From the NCBI RefSeq assembly GCF_021533215.1, contig NZ_JAJNKA010000001.1:434001-498000 (forward strand): 64,000 nt of DNA, read 5' to 3'. This DNA is from Portibacter lacus (lineage in GTDB: Bacteria > Bacteroidota > Bacteroidia > Chitinophagales > Saprospiraceae). The translations under genes were made by a program, and so were the position numbers. The notes beneath the pieces are model-generated. The model was given only the letters and a program-made list of their open reading frames with translations, did not search any database and was not told the origin of the DNA. Positions 8,128-16,510 of the stretch are shown here, piece by piece (position 1 is the first letter of the stretch; each line of letters begins with the position of its first letter).

Positions 8128-9601
8128 TTTTCTTTGATATGATTAATAATCCTATTATGGTAAATAAGGCATTCAGCCCTAAAATTGTGTTTCCAAATTT
8201 AAACCCGCCGAATAAATCAGCAGAATAGTAGTCAATGATGAATGTTAGGAGTGGGGCTATTAAACATACAGGTATGGTCCATTGATCCATAATCTTTCGT
8301 TTAGATACAATTCCAAATGTGAAAAGCCCTAGGATAGGTCCGTAGGTATACCCTGCAGCTTTGAAAAGTTTATTGATTATGGCGTCATCGTTTAACGCAT
8401 TGACAATTAAAATAATAAAGAAGATCAGGAGGCTGAAACCAACATGAACCATCATTCTTGTTCTTTTTTGCTGCTTTTCCGAATGCCCTCGTTGATCATA
8501 TTTTAGAATGTCAATGTAGAACGAAGTGGTTAGAGAAGTAAGCGCTGAATCGGCACTTGAGTAGGCAGCTGCAATTAAACCCAGCACAAATAGAATTCCT
8601 ATATAGGGTGATAAGTGATTCAAGGCAATCAGTGGATATAACTGATCTGTTCTCGATGGAATTTCGATTCCTTGATTTGCAGCAAACATATATAATAACG
8701 CTCCTAACGCTAGAAATAATAAATTGGCAAATATTAAAACAATACTAAAGCTCAATACATTTTTCTGAGCGGAAGGTAGATCTTTGCAAGTCAGGTTTTT
8801 CTGCATCATATCTTGATCCAATCCAGTCATCGCAGTTGCTATTAAAGCACCAGAAAGGAATTGCTTGAAAAAGTTGTTCGGGTCATTCCAGCCATCTTCG
8901 AAAAAGAACATTTGGCTATAGGCACTTTCTTTAACCATAGAAAAGGTATCAATAATTCCAGTAGATCCTAGGGCATTTCCGATTGCATAAATGGTCAGAA
9001 ATACAGCAGCCAACATACATACCGTCTGAAGGGTATCCGTTATCACGATTGTTTTGATTCCACCTTGAAAGGTGTAAACCCAGATTAATACAATGGCTAT
9101 CATGACGGTAAGAAAGAAAGGTATACCGAAACTGTCCATGACGATTTTTTGGAAAACAATAGCAACTAAGAAAAGTCTAAGTGAAGCACCAACTACACGC
9201 GAAAGCAGGAAGTATAGTGATCCTACGAAATAAGAGAACTTGCCAAACCGATCATTCAGATATGTATAAATCGTTGTAAGTCCCATCCGATAATAGATCG
9301 GCATCAGCACTAAAGCGATGATGGCATAGCCCACCATATACCCATACACCATCTGCATGTAGGAAAAAGCGGTATTAGTACCGCCAGCACCAACTGCACC
9401 GGGAATAGAGATGAAGGTTACTCCTGATAGCGATGCACCGATCATCCCGAAGGCGACCAGAAACCAAGGAGATTTCTTATCTGCATTAAAGAATGTCTGA
9501 TTGTCAGCACCTCTACTTGTGAAATAAGAGATGCCTAAGAGCAACCCAAAGTAGAGGAATATAATGATGATAATTGTTGTAGGACTGATGATTTGTTCCA
9601 A
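8120..9601 (-). CDS. Sodium:solute symporter (SSS family)
   Basis: A 493-residue inner-membrane protein with about 13 hydrophobic helices. It has SSS hallmarks: GASLSGVTFISIPG near residue 55, the FQGGIKTIVITDTLQ loop, and AAAYSSADSALTSLTTSFYID at ~345-365, which matches the conserved sodium-site region. It would import a small solute with Na+. Overlap with murQ points to N-acetylmuramic acid or another amino sugar (inference). The chosen start is a TTG at 9601-9599; no ATG precedes the first helix. Confidence 0.88.
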   Translation of the reverse strand: MEQIISPTTIIIIIFLYFGLLLGISYFTSRGADNQTFFNADKKSPWFLVAFGMIGASLSGVTFISIPGAVGAGGTNTAFSYMQMVYGYMVGYAIIALVLMPIYYRMGLTTIYTYLNDRFGKFSYFVGSLYFLLSRVVGASLRLFLVAIVFQKIVMDSFGIPFFLTVMIAIVLIWVYTFQGGIKTIVITDTLQTVCMLAAVFLTIYAIGNALGSTGIIDTFSMVKESAYSQMFFFEDGWNDPNNFFKQFLSGALIATAMTGLDQDMMQKNLTCKDLPSAQKNVLSFSIVLIFANLLFLALGALLYMFAANQGIEIPSRTDQLYPLIALNHLSPYIGILFVLGLIAAAYSSADSALTSLTTSFYIDILKYDQRGHSEKQQKRTRMMVHVGFSLLIFFIILIVNALNDDAIINKLFKAAGYTYGPILGLFTFGIVSKRKIMDQWTIPVCLIAPLLTFIIDYYSADLFGGFKFGNTILGLNALFTIIGLLIISKKNE

Positions 9602-9685
9602 TGGTGTTTAATTTTGCGATGAAAGTAAGAAGAAAATTTTTAATCAGACATTGACTTCAAATCTTTTCCTATTTTCGAGCCGATT

Positions 9686-10528
9686 ATGAAAGAGAAAGGA
9701 TTTCTTGTAGTTATTCTTGCTGCATGCATAGCAGGGTTCGGTGGAATATTCATCAATAATATATCGATGGGTTCTACTGCTATTGCTTGGATGAGAACAA
9801 CGGTGCCTACGGTTTTGCTTGGAAGTATTTTACTTTTTCAAGGAGTGAAACTTTTTCAAGGCAATTTTAAAATGCTTTTGAACCTTTCATTTTGGAGCAC
9901 TTTGAGAATTTTCTTATTTATAATGGCGTATACTTTTACGAGTATCGGGAATGCCGTTGTCGTATTTTATACCTATCCGATATTTACCTTGCTTTTCGCC
10001 TATAAAATGCTGGATGAACACATATCGAAACGGCAAATAGGGCTAATTCTGTTAGCATTTGTTGGACTAGTTGTGATTTATGCCAATAAAACTTTTTCTT
10101 TTGCGGACCAAGATTTTCTTGGAATGCTTTCAGCGTTAGCGGCTGCGATCATTTTCGCCTATATCGTAATCTTGATGAAGAAGATGAGTGATGGTTATGG
10201 AAGAGTGGAGATTTTATTTTATCAGAATTTTATCGGAGTCATTCTATTCTTGCCCTTCTTCATGATGGATCTACCGAATGTAAGTCTGCCGAATCTTGGT
10301 TTTGGAGTAGCTTACGGTATTGTGATCGGAGTGGTGGTCTATTATTTATTCTTGTATGGATTAAAGAGAATGAAAGCATCTATTGCATCTGCTCTAATGT
10401 ATGTGGAGATTCCATCTACCATCTTTTTCGGCTGGTTAATTCTAGATGAAACGTTATCGATCAATTTCTTAATTGGAGCAGTTATGATCGTCATATCCAG
10501 TGTATTGCTTAAGACTGGGAAGGCATAA
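9686..10528 (+). CDS. EamA/DMT-family permease
   Basis: A 280-residue integral membrane protein with ten predicted helices in two EamA repeats (about 5-135 and 145-275). The half-repeat motif FYTYPIFTLLFAYKMLDE is echoed by MYVEIPSTIFFGWLILDE in the second half, the typical end-of-repeat pattern for drug/metabolite transporters. It probably exports a metabolite or amino acid; the substrate is unknown. It stands alone, divergent from the symporter-murQ pair, and ends at a bidirectional terminator. Confidence 0.88.
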   Translation: MKEKGFLVVILAACIAGFGGIFINNISMGSTAIAWMRTTVPTVLLGSILLFQGVKLFQGNFKMLLNLSFWSTLRIFLFIMAYTFTSIGNAVVVFYTYPIFTLLFAYKMLDEHISKRQIGLILLAFVGLVVIYANKTFSFADQDFLGMLSALAAAIIFAYIVILMKKMSDGYGRVEILFYQNFIGVILFLPFFMMDLPNVSLPNLGFGVAYGIVIGVVVYYLFLYGLKRMKASIASALMYVEIPSTIFFGWLILDETLSINFLIGAVMIVISSVLLKTGKA

Positions 10529-10530
10529 AA

Positions 10531-10554
10531 AAAGCAAGTCCGAAGACTTGCTTT
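10531..10554. terminator. Bidirectional intrinsic terminator
   Basis: A perfect 10-bp stem, AAAGCAAGTC and GACTTGCTTT, around a CGAA tetraloop, preceded by seven A and followed by a T-rich stretch. It lies between the converging stops of the permease (10528) and the M56 gene (10563) and can serve both. Confidence 0.85.
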
Positions 10555-10562
10555 CTAATAAT

Positions 10563-12161
10563 CTATTTAAAATCTTTCTTTTTATTGTAAAGTTTCTGTA
10601 GCAACTGTTTATTCCACTTGACTTCTTTTTCTGTCAATTTATGAGCGCCACTTTTATGATTAGCAAGCTCACTTTCCACATGCTTAATCAGTTTGTTCAA
10701 CTCATCTAATGTCTCTGGAGCTCTAGGTGGCGGTGGCGGAGGTGGCAATTCGCTTGGTGCATTTACTGCCGTCGGGGCACTTGGTGGCGGTGGTGGCGCT
10801 TTTGCAGTTTCCGGAGCTTTTGGCGGCGGTGGCGGTGGCGGCAAAGTTGATTTTTCTGCTTTTGTAGCCGCTTTAGGAGCCATAGGAGCCATCGGCGGTG
10901 GTGGAGGAGGTGGAATACTTTCTCCGGTATACCAAGTACTCATATTATTTCCGTCATCTAACTTAATGCCTCTATACTTTTTACCATTGGCATGTGCTTC
11001 CGTTTTTATTTTTAACAAACCCTGTGGAGCCTTCAGTTTTCTCATGAATAACTCTTTCTTCTCCTCGGTGTATATTATTTCAGGAAGAGATTTTCCTTCT
11101 AACATTTTGCCGTTCACCCTGAAAGAAAGTTGATCCATATCCATTAAGGAAATCTTCTTTAGTAAAGTGTGCATATTGGCTGGCGATATGGGTTGATCCA
11201 TATTATTGTAATAAAATTGAACATTTGAGTTCGTTTTGCCATCTACTTCCACAATAAGATTAGAAGTACTTTTAGCTGTAATGGTGGATTTTGAATCCTT
11301 ATTTACCTGTGCATAGGTTTTCTCACATGCTATAAATGAGAGTAATGCAAACAAAGGCAAAACCATTAATTTTTTCGCCCATAAGAGTGGACCGCTCCTT
11401 GATTTCTGTAACATCATCATACGTTTTTTAATAATTGAATAATCGAAACCACTGGCCAGTGTGTTTGCTTTATTTTTATAAATCTGGTTAAAGATTAGTA
11501 GTTTATATTTTTTCAGATCTCTATTTTTCGAATAAGCATCAGCATAATATTCATGATTCTGTGTGATTAATCTTTTGTGCCAATAGAATAAGGGATTAAA
11601 CCAAAATACAATCAATAAGAGTTCTGAGATCAAGACATCAATGCTATGATATGCATCTGCATGTCGTTTTTCATGTTCTAGGATTTCTGGGGCTGCATAC
11701 TTGGGAAGGAAAATGTAATGAAAGAAACTAAATGGAATACTGTTTTTGCCTTCTGTAACAATTTTATAGCTATTGATTTTTTCAAACTTTGCTTTCTTGC
11801 AACGATTGATCAAATTATACAGGTTTTTATTAAACTTGATAAACATACCGATGAAGCCAAGACTGTACAAAACGAATAAGGCGATAGACCAATTTATCTT
11901 TAGAGAACTGATATTAGTTCCTAGGTTTTTTTCTGTAAATACGTCATTGTAGCCATAAGCTAATGTTTGTTCTGGAAGAATGAATTCTGCCCATTCTATA
12001 GATACGGCATAAGTAATGAATGGGCTTATCAGACTAATTGCTAAGGCGCTTAATAAATAAACACGATTAAAAACAAATGCTTTTTCCTTTTCAAGAAACA
12101 CCTTGTAAAAAAGGATGAGTACAAATAGTACTGCGCTGGATTTTAATAGATATAGCATCAT
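10563..12161 (-). CDS. BlaR1-type M56 family metallopeptidase with proline-rich extension
   Basis: A 532-residue protein with four N-terminal membrane helices. The cytoplasm-facing zinc-peptidase site is HEKRH at 163-167, with a third-ligand region HEYYAD at 203-208. A further membrane helix at ~262-285 is followed by an extracytoplasmic tail. Residues ~415-480 are very proline-rich (PPPPPPPMAPMAPK, PPPPPPPKAPE and similar), and the end is charged. Such proteins cleave the BlaI repressor encoded just upstream (4-bp overlap), relieving repression. The beta-lactam-sensing penicillin-binding domain of staphylococcal BlaR1 is not present, so the signal is unknown. Confidence 0.88.
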   Translation of the reverse strand: MMLYLLKSSAVLFVLILFYKVFLEKEKAFVFNRVYLLSALAISLISPFITYAVSIEWAEFILPEQTLAYGYNDVFTEKNLGTNISSLKINWSIALFVLYSLGFIGMFIKFNKNLYNLINRCKKAKFEKINSYKIVTEGKNSIPFSFFHYIFLPKYAAPEILEHEKRHADAYHSIDVLISELLLIVFWFNPLFYWHKRLITQNHEYYADAYSKNRDLKKYKLLIFNQIYKNKANTLASGFDYSIIKKRMMMLQKSRSGPLLWAKKLMVLPLFALLSFIACEKTYAQVNKDSKSTITAKSTSNLIVEVDGKTNSNVQFYYNNMDQPISPANMHTLLKKISLMDMDQLSFRVNGKMLEGKSLPEIIYTEEKKELFMRKLKAPQGLLKIKTEAHANGKKYRGIKLDDGNNMSTWYTGESIPPPPPPPMAPMAPKAATKAEKSTLPPPPPPPKAPETAKAPPPPPSAPTAVNAPSELPPPPPPPRAPETLDELNKLIKHVESELANHKSGAHKLTEKEVKWNKQLLQKLYNKKKDFK

Positions 12162-12526
12162 TGCTTTTTCTTTTTAATTTCTTCATTGATCAATTTTTGA
12201 ATCTCTTCTAATTCAGAGATGCTTAAATCGGTCTCTTTGGTGAAGAAGGAAGCAAACTGCGTTGAAGAATTGTTAAAGAAGGTATTTTTGAATTCTTTAA
12301 ATTTCTTTCCGAAATAGTTCTTTTTAGCAACGGTAGGAATATACTTTCTTGCGTTGCCTATTGTTTCATACTTAATCATTTCCTTATCTGTCATGCGCTT
12401 GAGCAAAGTAGAAACTGTGGTCTTAGCTGGCTTAGGTTCAGGGAGTACATCTAATATATCTTTCATGAAAGCTCCATTTTGCTTCCATAATATCTTCATA
12501 ATTTTCTCTTCTGCTTTAGATAACAT
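12158..12526 (-). CDS. BlaI/MecI-type penicillinase repressor family regulator
   Basis: A 122-residue winged-helix repressor: LSKAEEKIMKILWKQNGAFM, then KTTVSTLLKRMTDKEMIKYE, the recognition helix and wing of the BlaI family, with a C-terminal dimerisation part ending in a lysine tail. It is expected to bind TACA..TGTA operators as a dimer and to repress its own operon. Its stop overlaps the start of the M56 peptidase by 4 bp, forming the usual repressor-protease pair. Two matching operators lie directly upstream. Confidence 0.93.
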   Translation of the reverse strand: MLSKAEEKIMKILWKQNGAFMKDILDVLPEPKPAKTTVSTLLKRMTDKEMIKYETIGNARKYIPTVAKKNYFGKKFKEFKNTFFNNSSTQFASFFTKETDLSISELEEIQKLINEEIKKKKQ

Positions 12527-12529
12527 ATT

Positions 12530-12584
12530 CTATGTTTGTAGATCGTGTACTACAAATGTAGAACAAGTATTTCGATTTTGCAAA
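12530..12584 (-). promoter_or_regulatory. blaI-blaR1 promoter with two BlaI-type operators
   Basis: Reading the minus strand, a -33 TTTG (12584-12581) is followed by a 20-bp spacer and a -7 TACATTTG (12560-12553), a full match to the Bacteroidota consensus TTTG-N19-21-TAnnTTTG. The -7 box lies inside a perfect dyad CTACAAATGTAG (12550-12561), and a second dyad-like box CTATGTTTGTAG occupies 12530-12541. The centres are 20 bp apart, about two helical turns. This arrangement fits autorepression by BlaI dimers covering the promoter and start site. Confidence 0.75.
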
Positions 12585-12610
12585 TTTTATTTTTTTTTAA
12601 GTTAAACTTC

Positions 12611-12639
12611 TGATGTTATCACTTAGAGTGATGACGTCA
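12611..12639. repeat. Hairpin-forming inverted repeat
   Basis: A 13-bp stem, TGATGTTATCACT with AGTGATGACGTCA, closed by a TAG loop; the two mismatches are G-U compatible if the plus strand is transcribed. It is the first of several hairpins in the 640-bp gene-free region after the blaI promoter. No T-run follows, so it does not look like a terminator. Confidence 0.55.
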
Positions 12640-12669
12640 TTGCTTCAATAAAATACTTACGCTGGAAAA

Positions 12670-12700
12670 GATCTGACATCGCTGTGAGCGCTGTCAGATC
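12670..12700. repeat. Hairpin-forming inverted repeat
   Basis: The arms GATCTGACATCGCT and AGCGCTGTCAGATC form a 14-bp stem with one mismatch and a 3-base loop. It lies in the same gene-free region as the repeats that follow. No uridine run follows on either strand. Confidence 0.6.
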
Positions 12701-12722
12701 GATATTTCTAATATCATGTTGA

Positions 12723-13030
12723 TAAAGCTAAAGAGTAGTATTTATCGGCTAAGCCTCGAAAAACATTCATAGCCTCACTAAATGTGAGACCATGAGTTTT
12801 TCGCTTGAAAAGAATGAATTCATAGCCTGAACTTCCGTCAGCCTATGAATATCCTGGTTATAAAGCTAAAGAGTAGTATTTATTGGTTAAGCCTCGAAAA
12901 ACATTCATAGCCTCCGCTAGTAATCGGACAAGTCCTAAATGTGAGACCATGAGTTTTTCGCTTGAAAAGAATGAATTCATAGCCTCCGCTAGTAATGGGG
13001 AAAGTCCTAGATGTGTGATCATGAGTTTTT
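12723..13030. repeat. Direct repeat block with internal hairpins
   Basis: A unit beginning TAAAGCTAAAGAGTAG occurs at 12723 and again at 12861 (period 138 bp). Both copies run through AAGCCTCGAAAAACATTC and end near GAATGAATTCATAGCC. A shorter ~55-base sub-unit from TTCATAGCCTCCGC to GAGTTTTT is at 12904-12958 and 12976-13030, and in a shortened form at 12767-12801. In the short form CGAAAAAC..CATAGCCTCAC pairs with GTGAGACCATGAGTTTTTCG across a five-base loop. No open reading frame of note overlaps it. It could be a dispersed repetitive element or a structured RNA. The flanks 12585-12610 and 13031-13166 show nothing clear. Confidence 0.7.
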
Positions 13031-13166
13031 TTACTATTCCATAAATCCAAATAATACAGCCTTCTCTACGAATAATCGACCAGCCTCCCCGAACAGTAGT
13101 CTAGTAAAATATTGACCTAAAAACCCTTCATATTTGAATCATCAATCATCTTAAAAAATAATAGTT

Positions 13167-13889
13167 ATGAAAAATTTAATAGGAATTTTAGCGCTTTTAC
13201 TAATGAATACTCTTGTATTCGGAAACACGGATAACAATGTAAAGCCAGAACTTAAAGTTATGGCGAAATCTGGATTGAAACTGAGATTAAGCCCGAATCT
13301 AGACTCTCCAGTTCTGGATGTTATTCAATACGGAGAATCAGTTACACAGACAGACGATTTTGTACCGAGTTTGGAGAAATTCAACGTGAACTGGGTGAAG
13401 GGATCATGGATAAAAGTGAATTATAATAATCAAGTGGGTTTTATTTTCGATGGGTTTGTGAGTGAATTATCTGTTCCATCAGAAGCGCTTGAATTTGCTT
13501 CTACCATAAACGAAATCAGTCAGGCAGTCTACAATTATAGTTTTCACAAATATCCATGGATTGCGACAGATACACTTACAGATAATGAAATGGCACTTAC
13601 GACACTAAGTATATTAGGGGAAACAGAGCTTTTCGTTCACGATTCTGAATACATGTCTAAAGTGGAAGCTACGATCCCTAATGTTCGAATTATGGATGTC
13701 TACCACCTAGTAGAAAGTATGATGGATACCCGAGCTGCCAGATCTGCTCTTAAAGAAAGTACGATGTTTTTCTCAGATGCTTCAGGTGAAGTGAATAAAA
13801 TAAAAATATCAGGCGGTCAGATTACCATTAAGATTTTAGATAATGGAAGCGTAAAACTTTCATGTAAGACGATACATGAAGGTTGCTAA
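13167..13889 (+). CDS. Secreted SH3-domain protein
   Basis: A 240-residue protein with a signal peptide (1-19, ...NTLVFG). Residues ~29-100 look like a bacterial SH3 domain: MAKSGLKLRLSPNLDSPVLD, then SWIKVNYNNQVGFIFDGFVS. These domains often bind peptidoglycan or other envelope partners. Residues 105-240 match no family I recognise. The last part is strand-rich (KIKISGGQITIKILDNGSVK) and the final residues EGC include a cysteine. It stands alone, downstream of the repeat block, and ends before a clear terminator. Confidence 0.65.
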   Translation: MKNLIGILALLLMNTLVFGNTDNNVKPELKVMAKSGLKLRLSPNLDSPVLDVIQYGESVTQTDDFVPSLEKFNVNWVKGSWIKVNYNNQVGFIFDGFVSELSVPSEALEFASTINEISQAVYNYSFHKYPWIATDTLTDNEMALTTLSILGETELFVHDSEYMSKVEATIPNVRIMDVYHLVESMMDTRAARSALKESTMFFSDASGEVNKIKISGGQITIKILDNGSVKLSCKTIHEGC

Positions 13890-13927
13890 GAAATAAACCA
13901 GATTTTTTGCTCTATGTAGATTTTTTT

Positions 13928-13965
13928 AAAAAAGTGTCTTCTAAAAGTAGGAGACATTTTTTTTT
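13928..13965 (+). terminator. Intrinsic terminator after the SH3 protein gene
   Basis: The stem TGTCTTCT / AGGAGACA has one G-U pair and a six-base loop, extended by A-rich and T-rich flanks, then a run of nine T. It starts about 40 bp after the stop of the SH3-domain gene. Confidence 0.75.
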
Positions 13966-14097
13966 GAACCAAACCGAAGTTTCCTTGTTTCACGTACATT
14001 AATTATGCAATTTGCTAAAGAAGTTATATTATTTGTTTGGTGGACGATAATTAGCGAAAGTTTGTTCTTTCTTTTTTAGAATATATTTCTTAACTTG

Positions 14098-14904
14098 ATG
14101 TCAAACTCTGATATGAAACACTTTTTCCTAACAATCCTAGTGGCTTTCTTCACTGTTTCTATGGTGGGGCAAGTGACCTTTCAGCCGAAGTCATATGATG
14201 GAGATGTCAAAGGCGTAGTGTACAGTACAGAGAAGACCGTCGACTTGCGCCTCTATCCTAATGGATGGGCAGTCGCCTATAATACTGGTAACATAGTCAG
14301 TTATAATAAGACTAAGTATTATCATTTCGAGTTAGGGAAACATGCAGATCCAAGAGAGAAATTACAAAGTAGACCTTATAATCTAAGCTTTGTCCGAGGT
14401 GCAGGTTCATTTGCTTATGGGAAAATTAATTCTTTCTATAGTGCAAGAGTAGGTATGGGACGATTGAAATATGTTTCAGAAAAAGCTAAAAGAAAAGGAA
14501 TTGCAGTTGGTTTTAATTATGAAGTAGGCCCAGCACTCGGTTTCTTAAAACCTTATTATCTAGAAGTATATGTAGATGATGGCGAATTAGCTGGTTTTAG
14601 TACAGAACCTATCAAATATTCAGAAGAAACTGCAGCTGTATTTTTAGATCAAGGGTCTATCGCAAACGAAGGTAGATTTGTGGAAGGACTTCTTGAAACA
14701 AAATTAATTCCTGGAATTCAAGGAAAAATTGGGGTACATTTTGATGCTGGTGCATTCGACGAATACGTTAAGGCGATTGAAGTTGGAGCGATGGCTGAAG
14801 TGTATTCTAGAAGAATTCCACTGATGGCTCCGACAGACAATCACTCAGATAAGCCGTTTTTTTTCAATCTTTATGTAAATTTGCATTTCGGTAAACGAAA
14901 TTAA
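14098..14904 (+). CDS. Outer-membrane beta-barrel-like protein upstream of lipA
   Basis: About 268 residues. A second ATG at 14113 would give the most compact signal peptide (MKHFFLTILVAFFTVSMVGQ). The body has alternating amphipathic strands rich in Tyr and Gly (YYHFELGKHADPREKLQS, GFNYEVGPALGF, GKIGVHFDAGAF) and ends in a strand with a terminal basic pair (FFFNLYVNLHFGKRN), a pattern consistent with a small outer-membrane barrel. The family name is unknown to me. The stop is 11 bp before the lipA start, so the two are probably co-transcribed, although no functional link to lipoate is evident. Confidence 0.65.
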   Translation: MSNSDMKHFFLTILVAFFTVSMVGQVTFQPKSYDGDVKGVVYSTEKTVDLRLYPNGWAVAYNTGNIVSYNKTKYYHFELGKHADPREKLQSRPYNLSFVRGAGSFAYGKINSFYSARVGMGRLKYVSEKAKRKGIAVGFNYEVGPALGFLKPYYLEVYVDDGELAGFSTEPIKYSEETAAVFLDQGSIANEGRFVEGLLETKLIPGIQGKIGVHFDAGAFDEYVKAIEVGAMAEVYSRRIPLMAPTDNHSDKPFFFNLYVNLHFGKRN

Positions 14905-14915
14905 AAGCAAATTAG

Positions 14916-15788
14916 TTGATAGAATTACCTATAGTCGAAGCGAAAGAGAGAAGGGAGAAAAAACCTTCTTGGTTAAGAGTTAAATTGCCCACAGGCGAAA
15001 AATTCAAAAATGTAAGATCGTTAGTAGATAAGTATGATTTACATACTATCTGCCAGTCTGGAAATTGCCCAAATATGGGTGAATGCTGGGGTGCAGGTAC
15101 GGCTACTTTTATGATCTTAGGTGATACTTGTACAAGAGGATGTTCCTTCTGTGCAGTAAAAACCGGTCGCCCACCTTCTTATGATGAAGACGAGCCACGT
15201 AGAGTTGCAGAAGCCATTACTTTAATGCAAGTAAAGCATGCGGTAATTACCTCTGTTAATAGAGATGAGCTGAAAGACCGAGGTGCAGAAATTTGGTATC
15301 AGACGGTTAAGCAAGTCAAGGAATCTTCCCCTACCACTACGATTGAAACTTTAATTCCGGACGTGAAAGCAAACTGGGATGCACTAGCTCGTATGATCGA
15401 GTATGGACAAGAAGTGGTTTCGCATAACATGGAAACAGTAGAAAGCTTATATCGGAAAGTAAGACCACAGGCAAAGTATAATAGAAGTCTAGAACAGATT
15501 GCTAGAACGAAGGCAGCTGGACTTAGAACTAAGTCTGGGGTTATGGTTGGTTTAGGAGAGACGAAAGAAGAGATGTATAAAGTGATGGATGACTTAGTCG
15601 CGAATGGATGTGATGTGCTTACAATAGGTCAATATTTACAACCTACGAAAATGCACTTAGCTGTAGCAGAATATGTACATCCTGATGTATTCGCGCACTA
15701 TAAAGAAGTAGGACTCAATAAAGGATTTGATTTTGTAGAAAGTGGACCACTAGTAAGAAGTAGTTACCACGCTGAAAGACACTTGTAA
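14916..15788 (+). CDS. lipA: Lipoyl synthase
   Basis: A 290-residue radical SAM enzyme that inserts two sulfurs into octanoyl groups on carrier proteins, completing lipoate for pyruvate and 2-oxoglutarate dehydrogenases. It has both iron-sulfur sites: the auxiliary cluster motif [12 protein letters not shown] (C46, C51, C57) and the radical SAM motif CTRGCSFC (C72, C76, C79). It also has [14 protein letters not shown] and the C-terminal serine region VRSSYHAE. The start is a TTG at 14916, chosen because it places the N-terminus at the usual distance from the first cysteine motif. The length is normal. Confidence 0.96.
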   Translation: MIELPIVEAKERREKKPSWLRVKLPTGEKFKNVRSLVDKYDLHTICQSGNCPNMGECWGAGTATFMILGDTCTRGCSFCAVKTGRPPSYDEDEPRRVAEAITLMQVKHAVITSVNRDELKDRGAEIWYQTVKQVKESSPTTTIETLIPDVKANWDALARMIEYGQEVVSHNMETVESLYRKVRPQAKYNRSLEQIARTKAAGLRTKSGVMVGLGETKEEMYKVMDDLVANGCDVLTIGQYLQPTKMHLAVAEYVHPDVFAHYKEVGLNKGFDFVESGPLVRSSYHAERHL

Positions 15789-15890
15789 AGAAAGATTTTT
15801 AAAATATAATGAGGGATCTTCAGTATTAAAAAATATGATCTTAAATCCTTTGTAATCAATAGATTAAGTATTATCTTAATACAAAAGAAA

Positions 15891-15926
15891 ACCCCGTTTT
15901 TTACGTTGGAAGCGGAAAAACGGGGT
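15891..15926. terminator. Terminator-like hairpin in front of the transposase remnant
   Basis: ACCCCGTTTTT and AAAAACGGGGT form an 11-bp perfect stem around a 14-base loop. It may end lipA transcription 103 bp downstream. It may instead belong to the insertion sequence, since IS elements often carry such a hairpin to block incoming transcription. Confidence 0.55.
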
Positions 15927-15945
15927 AATCTTAAAAACTATTAAG

Positions 15946-16452
15946 ATGAAAGTACACCGAATTTCTGAATTTCAAGCAAGAATTGACTTTCCAAATTTTG
16001 ATTCACATTTTGAAAAGCATTTAGAGGGCTTTGAACAAAGTCCACTTGGACAAATTCACAAAGCTTTGCCTTGGCAAGAATTAATCCGTGAATTTGATAT
16101 CAAAGAATTCCGAAAAGGTCCAGATTGTATATTCTGTCCTAAGGGTAAATTAGCCATGATGTTTCTAAAGAATTATTCTGGCCATTCTGATAAAAAGCTT
16201 ATAGATTTTAAACCCAAAGGAAGACCAGGTAGACATAAGGAGCATAAAAGTCAACTTTCCAAGATGATCACTAAAGAAAGAGCAAGTCGATTAGAAGGTA
16301 GTTTTGGAACAGATAAAGAGTACTATCTTCTGAATAAAATCAAAGCACGAAATAAGGAGACAGAAATCTTGTGGATTTTTATAGGCATCCACACCTCCAA
16401 TGCGCTAATTATTGGTCGTTGAATGGCGAAAGCAATTAAAATTGCAGCCTAA
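15946..16452 (+). pseudogene. Degraded transposase (IS remnant)
   Basis: A 158-codon frame (15946-16422) starts with a transposase-like N-terminus (MKVHRISEFQARIDFPNFDS, FEKHLEGFEQSPLG). It then jumps after FLKNYSGHSDKKLIDF to a C-terminal-like part (ASRLEGSFGTDKEYYLLNKI, ETEILWIFIGIHTSNALIIG). The central catalytic region of a full transposase (several hundred residues) is missing, so an internal deletion is likely. After the TGA at 16420-16422 the same frame continues ATG GCG AAA GCA ATT AAA ATT GCA GCC TAA, a likely original C-terminus cut off by a nonsense codon. I place it with the large transposase types common in Bacteroidota from memory; the IS family is uncertain. Confidence 0.65.
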
Positions 16453-16510
16453 CCAAGTTATTAGACTATATCATTTACTCTAAAATCCGCCTTGAAAGAA
16501 GGGCGTTAAG

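Noticed and set aside
10693-11133. Plus-strand frame for a glycine-rich protein
   Set aside because: It is the antisense of the polyproline codons of the M56 peptidase gene; the Gly runs are explained by that.
12723-13030. Possible CRISPR array
   Set aside because: There are only two to three unequal units with a 138-bp period, no uniform spacers and no cas genes.
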